From contig JAEMBT020000008.1 of assembly GCA_018873245.2 (NCBI GenBank), forward strand, positions 7,284,238 to 7,348,237: a DNA stretch of 64,000 nt, read 5' to 3'. Position numbers and translations under genes: made by a program. Each line of letters starts with the position of its first letter. Within the stretch, counting starts at the first letter, position 1. Under the pieces are notes generated by a model. That model searched no databases. It was not told the DNA's origin and saw nothing but the letters and a program-made list of their open reading frames with translations. The stretch is from Archegozetes longisetosus. Lineage: Eukaryota; Arthropoda; Arachnida; Sarcoptiformes; Trhypochthoniidae. Positions 37,701-51,400 of the stretch are shown piece by piece.

Positions 37701-39948
37701 CTTTTTTCTATAGGATAATCTTTTCAGTCATTCATCATTTCCTATTCTATTCTCCTTCAGTTTTTCTTAGAAATTATTCTTTATGTGCATACTTTTACTG
37801 ATATTTCTGCTTTTAGTACTTGTACTTAAATGAGTGCTTTCGTCATCGACTCACGTTTCATCTTAGTATTTGTCTTATACTCCATATGTTTCTATCCATT
37901 ATTGATGTTTTTATCATTCAAAGAATCATATTCTTTATAAACTCTAGCATTGTAACCTGATGGAAAGTTTCACTCAAAAAACAAGAATATTCCGTTAAAC
38001 TAATACAATTAATGGATTGTTGAAAATATCTAAACTATTTATCTCTAAATCATTATATATTTATTTAGTTGGAATCCTGAATATAATTCTTAGTATAAAT
38101 TTTTTACATTAAAAGTCAAAGGACTTAAAACTCCCTTAAATTCTTAGAATTCTATATTCAGATCATGATGAAAGTAAATTAAAATTCCGGAAACCTCCTC
38201 AGAATAAGAACATTGAATTTAAACAATAGAGTCTTATATTAGGTTGTCCGGATCAAAACTTGTTTTTTAATTTTTTTAATATCTCAAAAATTAGTGAACA
38301 GATTCAAATGAAATTTTAGTACATCATTCCTGATTAGTTAAGGTATTCACCCTCATTCTCAATGACCCGTTCCCATCGATCTTCATGGATGTCCGTTACA
38401 GTCCTGTTGAGGAGGACTCGAATTTGATGAAAACTCGTTGTTCATAGTCAGTAACTGATTTCTGGAGCTCTGACGATTCATTTTTCACTCAAATTAAATT
38501 CAATGTTTTCTATATTTAATAAGTATTCAACTAAATAATTACAAGATGGCACTGAAAAATAATGAGTACTTTAAAAGTTATAGCCCAAAATGTAATACAA
38601 CTTTTGATCCGGACAACCTAATAAATGTTGAATTTTTCTATAAATTCATTCCAAACAATCTATGTTTGAAGAAAAGATAGTAAATTTGCATCAATTTGTG
38701 AAACTTTTCGAAGACTCAGATTAATATACGTTTCTAACTGAAGTGATTGATCACTAAGTAAACTGCATAAAACATCGTAACTTACATATTCACACAAAAA
38801 ACATTAGAAGCATTAACAATATACTGTATTTTCTGATTCATTACATACACTTATATTAAACTTTGTTTTATATTCAAGATAATGGATCCTTTCAAAGCTG
38901 TACTATATGTTATCGATTTTTTCGTATGTGGCGTTAATGTAAGTCATAGTTAATAATTGATGAAATTTTTCTAAGACAATCAGATTAGTTAAAGATATTT
39001 GAATAGAACATTGTTTAAATTTAAAAATACCTTAAACTGGAGTCTTGGAAACCATTTCTTCCACATAAAAATATTGCATATTTGATAAGATTAAATAGTT
39101 TACTTTCTCTCCTCAACAGGTTTATTGTTTTTTATGCATATTTTCTTATTACCAACAATGCAAGAGAGAAATGCTCCACTTGAAATATTTAGCTCCACCA
39201 CAAAATGTACTTAAAATTCTTATAAAAACTCTTTTTATCTCATTATGTTTTCACTTTGAATAAAAGTTTTGAAAATTAAACTTGTAACATTTATGTCTAA
39301 TGTTATTATCATTGATACTTTAGGCTCAAAACAATTTTGCAGATTTGAAAAAATATGACGGTTCGGCTCATCTAGATAGCACTAAGAGATTATTGAATCC
39401 TAGAAGATATAAATTCTCATTAGAAGAACATTTGGCTCACAAGTGAGAAATTAAACTTTAAGTTTTAACTGCGGGATAAGGCTTCATCACCGACTTGACT
39501 CTGTATTGTTGTACGTTCGCACATTGAAATTAAGAATAAAGCTGAACAATATGGCTAGCTTAAATTTTAAAAGTATTATTGTTGAGATCAACATGCAACA
39601 ATACAGTGACTAATTGACAATAAAGCCTGAAATAATGTAAAAGGCTATGAATTGAAATCTATTTAATTGTCTATTAACAGAAATTCGCACTTCGTCGAAT
39701 TAAGCACAATATCGGAAGATAATGAGCAGAACTCGTCTGATAAGAACGCAATCGGAACTAATGGTGAGACACTGAACATTATAGGCGCCGATAATGGCAG
39801 TGATTACATATCAGATTCGAGCCAAATGGTGACTCTATTAACTTGCATTGATTCAGGTCTAGTCACTCCAATAGCATCTTCTGCAAGGTTTGACGAGAAG
39901 ATAATCGATGTGAAAAAGTTGGCTAAACATAACGAGAGCATTGTCTAA
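28703..39948 (+). CDS. Four-transmembrane LAPTM/DUF4728-like protein, eight small exons
   Basis: Reconstructed exons: 28703-28777, 29527-29590, 30118-30203, 36516-36608, 38879-38938, 39120-39206, 39324-39442, 39681-39948. They total 852 nt, 283 residues, every junction GT-AG with consistent phase. The N-terminus MPLLKSCCCFKSIRSG is the Cys-rich start seen in arthropod DUF4728/LAPTM-type proteins. Four helices follow: about residues 17-40, 48-75 (VFTLVLVCLSAVMVITSILL), 81-105 (LFVPWMVTISLTTLSDVLLS) and 112-138 (AVLYVIDFFVCGVN joined to VYCFLCIFSYY). The Pro-Trp at the third helix and DPF..YVIDFF...NVYCFL at the fourth are family-typical. A long Ser/Asp/Asn-rich cytosolic tail ends in the last exon. 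Lysosomal or plasma-membrane location is inferred from the family; function is unknown. Donor quality varies (GTAAGT after exons 3 and 5; GTACTT after 6). Poly(A) signal at 40188-40193. Intron 3 is 6.3 kb; intron 4 carries a mariner MITE. Confidence 0.82.
30758..30821. repeat. 21-bp tandem repeat (three copies)
   Basis: Unit TTCTTTAGTCTGAATAATAT repeated about three times within intron 3 of the four-span membrane protein gene; the last copy has a substitution. Confidence 0.85.
33153..33187. repeat. 17-bp tandem duplication
   Basis: GCCTGAGCCCAGCAAGT occurs twice in succession; unusually GC-rich for this intron. Confidence 0.8.
33837..33873. repeat. 10-bp tandem repeat
   Basis: Unit CTTTTCAAAC in about 3.5 copies, in intron 3 of the four-span membrane protein gene. 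Confidence 0.85.
37344..37411. repeat. 28-bp tandem repeat (about 2.5 copies)
   Basis: Unit beginning ACTGTACTAGATTCTCCTAT and ending AGAACT, with one substitution between copies. Lies in intron 4 of the four-span membrane protein gene. Confidence 0.85.
38239..38621. mobile_element. Mariner MITE with transposase C-terminal relic, in an intron
   Basis: Ends TTAGGTTGTCCGGATCAAAA on both sides (23 of 24 positions match), flanked by TA (38237-38238; 38622-38623). TTAGGTTG is the classic mariner terminus. On minus (about 38480-38334) the frame reads HQIRVLLNRTVTDIHEDRWE, then RVIENEGEYLN and a stop, equivalent to the C-terminus of mariner transposases (RWxKVIENxGEYF). It is a deletion derivative within intron 4 of the four-span protein gene. 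Confidence 0.92.
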
Positions 39949-40025
39949 CTCTCATTGTCTGAAAGCATTGTATTTTTAAAACGCTTTAAGCTTCTTCAAA
40001 TATTTATTCTGTAATATAGCATAAG

Positions 40026-40060
40026 TGTTATCGATTTTTTCGTATCGAAAATAACAGAAT
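40026..40060. repeat. Hairpin plus 20-bp copy of exon-5 sequence in the 3' UTR
   Basis: TGTTATCGATTTTTTCGTAT at 40026-40045 is identical to 38908-38927 in exon 5 of the same gene. It continues into CGAAAATAAC, giving a TTTTCG-TAT-CGAAAA hairpin about 80 bases after the stop. Confidence 0.7.
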
Positions 40061-40187
40061 ATTCGTGAAGAGGTAAATAATAGATTCTGAAAATATTTGT
40101 TTTAAAAATGTCAAATTTTTTATATTGATTCTGAATATATTTATTAATTATTGTTAGTATATGACGTGAGTCTCAGATTTAAATTGT

Positions 40188-40193
40188 AATAAA
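40188..40193 (+). terminator. Poly(A) signal of the four-span membrane protein gene
   Basis: AATAAA 240 bases downstream of the stop, followed by a T-rich run (TTTATTTTTAAAG). Confidence 0.6.
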
Positions 40194-40199
40194 GGTTTA

Positions 40200-43100
40200 T
40201 TTTTAAAGTTTAACACTTTTCTGATATTTTTTCGTGATTTTATGCAAAAAATATTCTACTATTAACGACCGCTTATTATCGATTAACGCACATGCTTATT
40301 TCACAATAAAATAAGACTCTCTTTTGAGTTATAATTAAAGTTTGTAAGGCTTGAATAAGTGAAAAGCTCGTACATCTAATTATGTAAAATTAGTTTCACT
40401 GCTAAGGTACTCTTTGAATACCGTGCACGAAATTAATAACAATGGCTTAAAAACTAACTATTAGCCCTATCTCAAGATTAGAAAATCATGCATTTTTGTT
40501 AAAAATTCTATAGTATATTCTGAAAGTTCGCTTATGAAAATTAGATACAAACACATTGAAGCTCTGAGTTTCAAACTTATGTTGTAAATTTAGACTTGTT
40601 TGTCTTCAATTTTTATCCTAGGTAAAATAAGAGCTGCTGACAATGCAAGACATTTTTTCTCATTTCTGGACTTTTCGGACGTACTATAGAAAGACTCTCA
40701 GTATAGCTTCTATGAAATTAGTTTTTAAGCTACGTTTAATGTAAATTATTAAATAAAATTTTCATATGAATCATATTGAAGGATAAAATTTCTGTTAAAC
40801 ATCTGTATATTAAATAAGAATATTTTAAATTTTATATGTTTTACTTTTTCAAAGATTCAATGAAATACTAATTATCTCATGTTCATTAATTCTCTGATTC
40901 GTGTAGCTATTCATTAAATCGATTATGATTGAAAAACTTGTTGAACATATTTAAACAACATCGTTAGGCATATTGTTTCCATAAACTATTAATTATGTAA
41001 ACAATGCGCATAAAAAATACTGAATCTGCATAATAGAACATCGATAATGATCATGTTTCTATAGATTAGATAAAGTTTTGCGAAGTAATTATACCGTGAA
41101 CTAAAACTTACATATGAACTCATAACATTTATCCTAATTCGCAAAATAATTGTGAAAGATCGGAACAGTTAGAATAAAATTGCGAAGTTAGTGATTAAAA
41201 TTTCAGATCGCATAGTAGTCATAGACAGCAGCTTGTTTTATAAATTATCTTTATTTCTTGATGCTTGGATTGAGCTAATGCCAGGGAATCCATTTAATGC
41301 CGCATAACTGAAAAACACTAATGACTTATTCCATTCATGATAGTCTAAAATTCATAAAACTAGTTTTTTGTCCTTCAAATACAGTTATGAACGCGATGCA
41401 AAAATCGTAGCTAACTTCTTATTGTGAAATGAATAATTTATTTCCTCGTTCGATGTTGTTATTCTTCTGAACTTTCATCAATTTTCAATGGATTACAAAA
41501 GATATTAGTGGTAGTAATGATGACATGTAAGGATAAGCCATTAATTTATGAATAGACTAGATACCAGTAAAAATAGAGAAAACTTAAGGTTAATCAAATA
41601 TTTTCAAACTGACATTGTCAATACTAGAAGTGAATAATTTTGTTTTTATTATGTAACACATTATTTATAAATTGAACTTTAATTGAGGAAAGGGTTGAGC
41701 ACTACTATCGATAACATTATCTGTTATAAGCATTACTCAATGACCAGCAAAACAGTGAACAAGAAAGCTGGTTGAAGAAACTTTAAATTTCCGTATTTAC
41801 AACGCAGTTATCCCAGACAAACAAACGATAAATAAATTTAAAAGCTTTTAAATTAATAAGACACTTGCTGAGATAATTTTCTAATTTTTAAATTTGTTTT
41901 TAAAGGCTCATTTTACGATTGATTGTAGTTCCTTGGTTACACTTTGATATTCCGTATTTAAATAAATATTGTAAAGTTATTCCTTAATTGATTTATTTTT
42001 ACAAAATTTATTTTGAATTTTTCTTAGACTCCTCGACCTTGAATGAAAGTAAAAAGCAATCAATTTAATGATCCTAATTTCATAATTTTATAAAGACAGT
42101 CATAATTAAATAATTTAATGAAGTAAAATAAAAAAAATATAGTTACAGCTTATAATTTTATATATAATTAAAATTCATGATGCATGGTTTGGCGATAGTT
42201 TTGCTGAGTTAGGATTGAAAGTTAGCTCAGATTTGCTTAGCATAAAATTATGGCTCGTTTAAGTTTTAAATGCTAATTTTTCCATTCACAAAAATAAGGA
42301 TTTCATTTAATAATGAAATATAATCAAAATAAATATTTTCTCTTACTTTTGAATAGTACTAAAAACATTTCGAATACTGTAATCATCAATCACTGAATCG
42401 GAGATTTAAAATTACAATTTTTGAATGGATGTTTAGAATGGAAATGAAAATCAATCAGTTTGTAAGTAAAGCTTTCTATCAAACCATGACCTTAATGAAT
42501 TAAAGATCAGTGAGAAAATAAAACAAAATAATTTTTAACCAATAATACTCTTGAATGAATCGAATATGTGAAAGCATGATTGATACATATTCCAATTTGT
42601 TTATCTTTCATACCATTTTTTCAATTCTGGGTTTGAATTTATCATAAAATGCAAATTTTGTTATATCGACGTTTAAAAACTAATCAGACACAGATTCGAA
42701 TATAAGATAGTCTTAAGTTTAACACTTCAAAAATCTTGTAATTCATGCTATGATGGAAGCACGAAGAAGCTGAAGTTTTCAAGAACTAAAATTCATTTGA
42801 AAGTTCAAAAGTTAGCGGGAGTGACAACTAATGGCTGAAGGTATGAGTTACTAATTTAAATATAAATGTAGTCCATAAATAAGAATAGGTTTTATATTGT
42901 TTTTATGAATGTATGACAAAATATAGCATAAAGTACAAGATAAACAAGCAATATATCTGTTGCTAAGGCAATTAATATTCTGACTTGAAAGCTTTTTCAA
43001 TGCAGTAATGATTTCTCAGCATCGTTTAAAATGACATCAATCAAACAACGTGACTCCTACGAAATCCATTCTTTAAAATTGCATGTTTTGCTTTTAACTT

Positions 43101-44887
43101 GGTCTTAATAGACAGATTTGTATTTGGGGTTAAGGGGTCTTTGATCAACATAAAAATACTTCACGAATGGATAATTAGCCAGCCTTATGGAAATTAGTGT
43201 TTTTCAGATATTGTGACACGAAACTTGAAGATATCAGATTTTTTTGGGAATAGATCTCGTTTCCGATAGAAAATAGTTCTCTGAAATAAACTCAAAAAAA
43301 TTAGTCTTAAGCGGGTCAAGCAAACCCATTATGAATATCTGAGTACCTTCAAATCTTTTCTGATAACTAGCTTGGCAAAAAAATATTTTTGTCTTATTAT
43401 AAGTAAACTGACAACGATTTTTAAATCCATTTTCAAAATTTCTAATATTTATTTTCAAATATAACTTTTGATTATGAATGCATTGATATTCATTTTCAAG
43501 GCTTGAGAGTAAAACACATTTTTAATGATCGAAAGACGTTTTTCAATCTGTACACTTGACTTCAGTAATCTATCATTGATTCGATATCCGAGTAAATTAT
43601 TTAATGCCAGCTATTTAATTAAAGTATGAAAATAAGTTGAGAAACTTATTTTCAGACTTGAAAAAGGCTACACATACTCTTCAAACACAAAATATTAGTG
43701 ACTCAAATTGTCTAATATTTCGAATTGATCAAGAGTAATCAAGAGTAAGAGTCTCGAAAATTGAAGCTAATATGAGAATGTGTTGGACTAAACACACACC
43801 AACTTGTGATCAATAAAACAAACTCCTAAGGTAAATGTCTCATAAATATTTGACAATCGGTAAACATTACAGTTTGAGCTGAACAAATAAGATTATCAAG
43901 TCAATTCCAATAAAAATCAGTCGTTTAGTGCATAAATATTGAATCAAAAATATTCGATAAGAAATTTGAGAGGCGACGAACATTGAATTATGGGTTTTAC
44001 TGAATGTTTGCTATTAAGGCATAAAATATGTGAATAAGAAATAATTACTAAGTAGTGACAATTTTTTAGTCTAACAATACTCATACATAGAGCAAGTAAA
44101 AGTTTTCTTTTTCAAAGATAATAAATTGCGATACCAATAGAAAAAGGCTTAGTTCAAACATTGAATACTGGTTCAAATGAATCATAATCGATACTTATCT
44201 TCGATTTGGTAAATAATTTAAGAACACTCTCGTAAGAAATTGAATAAAAAATTATATCATTTTAACTTTCACTATGAATATTATTTTGTGAAACAAACAC
44301 TTTTTAAAGCCCACCCGAATACAAATCTCTGGCTGTGCCGCTGCACTGATTAAATAGTTTATCGTTAGAGAAATATTATTACATATTGGATTATATAAGA
44401 AGGTAGCAGATGTGATATTTGGTTTCAATCCCTTTCATTCTTGTTCTACTGAATGACACACAACTTCATAGCAATTAGCCGCATCTCCTATAAAATTAGA
44501 TCATAAGAGAACCTTCTCATAAAAACTTTTATTACCAAAAGTTTCTATTAAATTAGAAGTCAGTGCTTTGGTTACCCAAATAGTAAAATGGCAACAAATG
44601 TACGGAATAAAATGCATTCTAGCATAAAGTATAGTTTTGTTTCTTTTATGTGTTACATATTTCACTTTGATTTGATGGCAAGGCTAAGCAAACATTTTGG
44701 TTTCTCGAAGTTATTGACACAATAGTAGTTAAAATATCCAGGATATTCTGTTTGAAAGGTTGAACAATTCACAGAATTTATGGTAATCGAACTTTAAATC
44801 TGAATAAGGTTTTCGTTTGGTCATAATTCTGTCACAAAAATCTCGCAGAATCTCTTTTGTTAAGCAACTTTTCTTGATTCCTCTATA
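40200..44887. other. Gene-free stretch
   Basis: No exon, RNA gene or terminal-repeat element recognised. One small perfect hairpin (GAAAATAAGTT and its inverse) is at about 43626-43652. Confidence 0.4.
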
Positions 44888-45461
44888 ATTAGTTTTAATG
44901 ATGGGCAAGAGTTAAAAATTTGAGCTTCAAACTCGAACTTCAAGCTGAACAGCTCAAAACTCTTTCGAGTAGAGCTGCGTTTCTAATTCAAGCTTTGAGC
45001 TAAATGTTTGAGGCTCAAGCTCATAGCACACTAAAAGTGAGCTCATTCGAACATTTTCAGTGTAACACAACTTTTAAAGTGTTCTTAACATGAATCCAGC
45101 TTTTGACGAAACACGCTAACTCATAAGCCTTTGTGTATTAAAAGTACTTTTTATGTAGAATTCAATATAGAAGGTATTTTAATACATAGTAACAGACTTA
45201 TTCGTTGAAGTATTTCTTCAAAAACTGGGTTCATATCATTTGTGCCTTCGTAAAGTTTAAATATCAATTTGAATTTCTGAAAATATTTGCAAATAAAAGT
45301 AGTTTTTTCCCTAGAATTAATTTTGAGCTTGAAGCTCAATGTCTGATTTTCTTAGCTGCACTTCTTGTTATTTAACTAAACTTCCAGCTCGAGCTTCAAG
45401 TTCACAGACCGACCATAACTCAGCTTAGCTAAGCTCAAAGTTAGCTTAAGCTCATCACTAA
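44888..45461. mobile_element. GAGCT-rich MITE, long member
   Basis: Left end AATTAGTTTTAATGATGGGC and right end inverse of AATTAGTGATGAGCTTAAGC. Both subterminal regions consist of repeated GAGCTTCAA/GCTCGAGC units, with an AT-rich core. The right end (TAGTGATGAGCTTAAGCTA) matches that of the 18.2 kb element (TAGTGAAGAGCATAAGCTA), defining one family. Confidence 0.65.
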
Positions 45462-45469
45462 TTTGATAC

Positions 45470-48400
45470 TTACAGTAGTAACAGAATATGCATAAGAAGA
45501 ACAATAAACGTAAAACTAATGAATTGTGATTTTATTGAGTTGCGATTTAGTAAAAGACGTGATAAGGATTCGTAAATGAAGTGCTTTCGGTCATTACTTT
45601 CGAAGCTTAAATTTTATTTATTAGAGATAAGCGATCCAGTGAATAAAGATTTTGACGTCGAAAAACCTACAAAATTTCCAAATGATTATTCTCACGCATG
45701 ATTATTTTATTTATTACGCATTCACTGTTTAGGTCATAATAAGTTTTGAATCGCAGGCTTATTATTTGAGGTTAAGGAAAGTTTGACAATATTTTGGTAG
45801 TTGGAAATTATGTTTGCATTAAAAATAGGATAACATTTCTATTGAGATCTACTCGGATAAATAGTCAAAGCTATCGATTTTCTCATCAAAACATTCAATG
45901 CAAAAATATATGATAAGCTTCTCACTCAATTGAATTCAATTATTTTTTTCCACTATATAACTGAAACCTCGATTGTGTCCTAAGAAAAGAGATAATTACT
46001 AGAAAATAGTTGAATAATTTTTCGCTTTACAGACTATATAGAGTACGAACAATAAAATAAATTCGTATTCAGACCAAAGTTAGTGATAATAATCATACTT
46101 TACAGATATTAAGCTTAATAGATATCTAAATCAATATAATTGTAATTCAAATTGAGGTCTTATTGATTAAATGACCAAAATTTTGATAATTTATTCATAT
46201 TTGCGCAAAAATGATTATTGAGACAATACAAAAATAGTCTAGAAAAGTTTTAGGAAAAGTTTTAGGTGAACCCGTTTTTCTCGAAATAGTGATATGTAAG
46301 TTGTTGCATTGGAAACATAATTCAATGTTTATGTTAGTAGAACATAAAATGTGTTTACTTTGAATAAGATTCTCATTGAAAGAAGCTCTAAAGCATAATA
46401 AGTTACTTTAAAGATAGTATCACAAAAATAACTTGTTTAAAGCATGACCTAATATTCATTGTTGTCCAATGGATTCTACTGATAAACAAGTTTTTATCTG
46501 CAAGGAAATGGGCTCTGAGTTGAGTAAAGTTTTGCGAATATTTAATTGAAGTCTTGAACTAAATCATATTTTGATATTGATAAAAAGTGTTGGGTTTTAT
46601 ACAAGAAATGATTCACTAACTGCTTCACATATTAGGTTAATGTTGTCTTAATGTGACTGAAATTAGTAGAAAGTAAAAAACAAATTAAAGAATATACTAG
46701 ATAACACCTTTGAACTAAATCTCATGTTATGTAAACATTTCAAATGTTTTGCTATCACTTTTTGGTTAAGTTTAGTCAATTTTGACACAATTTTTGTTCA
46801 CTTTTCACTTGAAGACATTTATTCCGGCACTTAATTCAGAAAATCTGATCAAAACAATCGATATTAAAGCCAAAAGTTTAAGATTAGAGAAATAGTGAGT
46901 ACTTTAAGCGTTTGAGATATGAATTTAATTTGTTGCGCATTTCAAAAGTTATCTCTTTATATCAAAGATGACTTGGAATGCATACAAGTGTGACGAAATT
47001 TCTTAGCAAAACGCTAAATGCTAATGATTATATTAAATTAGATAAAAAATATGTAAAATATACGTCTTTTAAAACATATTTTTATTGTCAAGTTGTAGAC
47101 AGTTGGATTGAATTGGTAGCCAATAATAAGTTCAGTCATACCTGGGAGCTATGAATTAGAAATCCAGATCAATAAGTAATTAGCACAAAAATGTCTAATC
47201 AATAATTAGAGTTATATAGACGATACTTATATAACTAGTTATCCTATTTGAAAAATTCATTTTTATATAAAACGTTTTCTAAAGTTTACTCACTTAACCC
47301 GATAATTTGTTTTGAAATTCATTTTAGATGTTTTACCCTTACTTTAAAATCATAATTAGATTACGTTTACCGCTAAACAAGTCCTTTACAATCCTTTTAT
47401 GACTAGCTTTTTTCACTATTCATTTATTATGAATTTGATAACAGTTATACTGTTTAGATTTATTGTTCCCTAAGCTTTGAGTAAAATTTCCAAAGCTAAT
47501 GCTAAATTAATCGATTTTCATAATCAATTGTAAGTTTAGACTAACTAGAAGATGGTTTTAGGCTATTTAACGAAGCATTGTTAAGCTGAGTGCCAATGCA
47601 GTAATACCTAATATGGAAGTAAATAAGTTTAATACCCTCTACATTTAAACTTAAAAATCTAATCGATTAGTTTATGATCAAAGCAAATTAATTATGCCGA
47701 ATGCAAGGCCTTAACCAATAATACTTTACTGAAAATTGTTGCCTTTCATTGAAAATGGCATTCAAGTTCAGTTTTGATCAAGTATTAAGTTTATATTAAC
47801 TTTCACTACTGTAAAGCATAACACGAGGTGTTTTTGATCTCGCGTGCTCATCATTTGTAAACGTGATTGCCACTAATAACAAGAGTGTGATCACAGTTTT
47901 CCTATAGGATATCTTTTGCTTAGTAATGAGAAAACTTTGTGAGACAAAATTCGATAGAAATACAACGGACGCTAGCAATGAGAATTACTTTTTATAAAAA
48001 TGTAATGTAAGAGTTAGAGCTCAACCAAACATTTTTCTATTATCGAATTAATTTCTGTAAACTTAAATGTACTATTTTCAACTGTAATGCAATACCATTT
48101 CACTTAAACCCCTCATTCTGAAGATAGCTTTTATTGAGATGCTTGTATAGTTGAGAACTTAATCTTCTGTAAATAACAACAAAATCGCCATCCTTACATC
48201 AACCTTACGCGATGAGTGTCAATTTGTGCTAAATTTGACTTTAGATTCGCTTTGATTGCTTACAATGAATATTCTATAAATTTGTAAATGTCTGCTGGTA
48301 TTATGGTTTGATGGAAGGCATCCGATGACAAGCCATCTCTTTTCGTTGAGCATCAACAGCTATTAAGCTTTTGAGTTGCAAATGTATTTGAGTGTAGCTT

Positions 48401-51400
48401 ACTTTACGCTCAAATATGCTTTTATTGGGTTTAAACTTTAACCTTTACGTAAATGTTCTGAAAAACATTAAGTCGGAATATACCAGGAAGAGAGTAGACC
48501 CACTTTTGAAGTTGTTCTTGAAAACAATAGAAACTAATATTTTCCTTTTCATGTTTATGTTCACTCGGAGAAAGTAACATTAATCAAGGATGAAGCAGTT
48601 TTTACCCCAAAAAGTTCAAACAATCATAAAAAATCATTAACGCCTTCAACTCTCAGATAGTAGTTCAGCTCAATGGCATAACCTGAATAGAACTATTTTT
48701 TAAAAACTTATAATTAAGTCAAACCCTTGTCAATGTACTAAACTTTTGTGCTTTTTTACATTACTTTTATGTTTTTCCTTTTTGTCTGTCTCAGAGTTCT
48801 GTCTCCTTAAAGATTGTAAAAAAGATTATTGCACTCTATCTAATGGTTATTTATAACTAAATTGAAGCATGTTTCAAAGTAATTTTGCATTTTTTCTCTC
48901 TTTAATTCAATTTAATTAATAGAAACACTACAGATTTTTCCAAAATAAACTTTTGGACTCTTTTTCGTCGTGTCTTTTTTGTTCGATTGAATTTTGATTT
49001 GCATCTCACTTCACTTTGAAGTCACCTTCAAAAAGTAAAAACAGCACTTCAAGTCTGTTTATATTCTTGCTTTGAAAATGATTTTTATGTTTTGAATGAC
49101 AAGAGCTGTGATTTTTTTTGAAGTTTTTTTGTTATTTTCAAACACATGAGAACTGCAATACAAGGAAATATTTTTTTTAAGTATAAAAATTTGAAGTAAA
49201 TAATTAGTTGAAGAGTAATCTAAATGAGTGAATGAGAAATGAGAATGAGAAAGTTTTATAAACGGGTAATAAGTTTTCCATAAAAGTATCGTATATATTA
49301 GACATAATTTTCACTCAACTAAAGCAAATAGGATCAAGAAAGTTTTGCGTGGTAAGAAGTTCAAGTTTAATAAGATACTAGCTGCTTTGCTATTAGTTTG
49401 AATATATTCAGCGAGAAATAAAAATAAAAGTTTCAATAACAGCATGCGTAAAACTGATTGCTTCATTAAATATTAAACTTTGAGCAAGTTTCGCCTTAAA
49501 AATGTCGCTATATCGCTTTATTCATTACTTTCTGCTTACGAGGCAGTTAGCTCTTCAATTAACCCAATTATGGAAATCACTCCTTATTTTAGTAACTATA
49601 TAGCTCTATATCAATCAAATCAATTTGATTGTCGAAAACTTTCGAGAATTAGCTGTCACCTGGTAATTTTTCTTCAATCATATATCTATCAAATTGTTCT
49701 TTCGTGAGAATGATGGGAAGGCCTTGTCTATCAGACTACCGAATTTTTTCTTGTCTATTTGATTGTTGAAGTCCTTGAATTACAAAATGTCAAACTGAAA
49801 AATTTGTCCTTTAATATGCATCAAGCTTGTAATTATAGATTGAGATGACATAAAAATACCAAAAGTGACAGTATCTGGTTTGACTCCTGTTATATTCGGT
49901 CATCTGTTAATGCATTGAAGGATACACTACAATAAAAATGCATTAAAAATTTTTAATCTTCTATAAAATTAATTTTAATCAAAATAAATAGAATGTAAAA
50001 CTAATATCATTTTGAAGTAATGCTATACAGTTATAATGAATACTGAGTGCAAAGCACGTAACGCTATTATGTAATATTATCATTAAATTTTTCACTCAAA
50101 ACTTGTTAATTAGCATTAAAATCAATATACTTTAGGAGATGAATAAACATTTACTTTTCTATTGAAGCATCTGCTAAACTTTTAACAACGGACAGAACAC
50201 AAACGAATGAGAACGATTAAAATAAAATTCAACAAAGAAGTGAGCTAGAGACGACCGGTTATAACTTGAGTCAAGTCCACATCAAGACTATTAGCTTTCA
50301 TTAATTGTCGAGAGAAGCCATTGTTCTGTCTTTGAGTGTTATGTCATTACAATTAAGGAAAAGTTCGTATGGTTGTCAGGTTTTTGTTTCACGGAATAAT
50401 TAGTTTTTTTTGCTTCAAAAGGATTTTTATCATATATAAGAGCTGTAAGTCTAATCTAAAAGCCCAAGATAAGATGAGAAATTTCTTATGAAGTACTCTC
50501 ATTACATCTAATTATAAATGTAACAAAATTCACTAAAAGCATATAGTTTGAAATCTAAATGATTTGCTACAAACACAAATTTATGGTTCATGCGATATTC
50601 AACTGTCAATAATTTTGTAAACATTTTTTGCTACGCTCATATCTCTAATTATGAAATGAGGAAAATCTTGATGACAACTGCTAACATCTTTTCATCTATA
50701 ACATTGTGCAACCTTCAAAAATCTAAAATCTGCACAAACTTTCAAATTCAAAACTAGTATAAGCTTTTACAGTAGAATTAAATCAAGCTAAGAATTTTTA
50801 AAATGCAAACTTACTGAACTAGAAATGTTGTGAAAACCCATTTCTACTCTGTTGCAAATACTTTGATCTCCCTTAAGCCGTCGATTTTGATATCATTTAT
50901 TCTTCATGTTTTTTGCTCGAATCGATTTCAAACCTATGAATAGATTGTTTTCCATAAAAACATCTATGACTACACGAATCATAAGATTTTATTTCGGTTT
51001 CACTTAAGTGCATTTCATATCTAACTTTATTCTCAACTTCTGTTAGTTTCAAATAAAAGCTAGAGAATACCATTTTTTCTAAAACGCTCTTTTATGATTT
51101 ATATAATTTTTGTAATTTTGAATTGTATACAATTGAAAATTGTGTTATTCCATAAAATACCACTCATAACGGCATTCAATAACAAAAGTATAAAATCAAG
51201 TCAAATTATCTACCTGAGTTGCGTTCAATGCTTTGGTTACTACTAAACAAACTGCGTTTCAGTTTGACTGTCAAACAAATAATATACAGGTGCATTTATC
51301 CTTATAAGATACACTACTTATTTGACGCATTATTGAGCACTTGAGGAAAATCCCTTCATTTCATCCAAACTAGAAAATGTGTCACCTCATAAATACTCAC

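Noticed and set aside
47796..47978. Minus frame with signal-like hydrophobic stretch (ITLLLLVAITF) and basic end
   Set aside because: No ATG, no clear splice sites and no recognisable peptide family; length within chance expectation.
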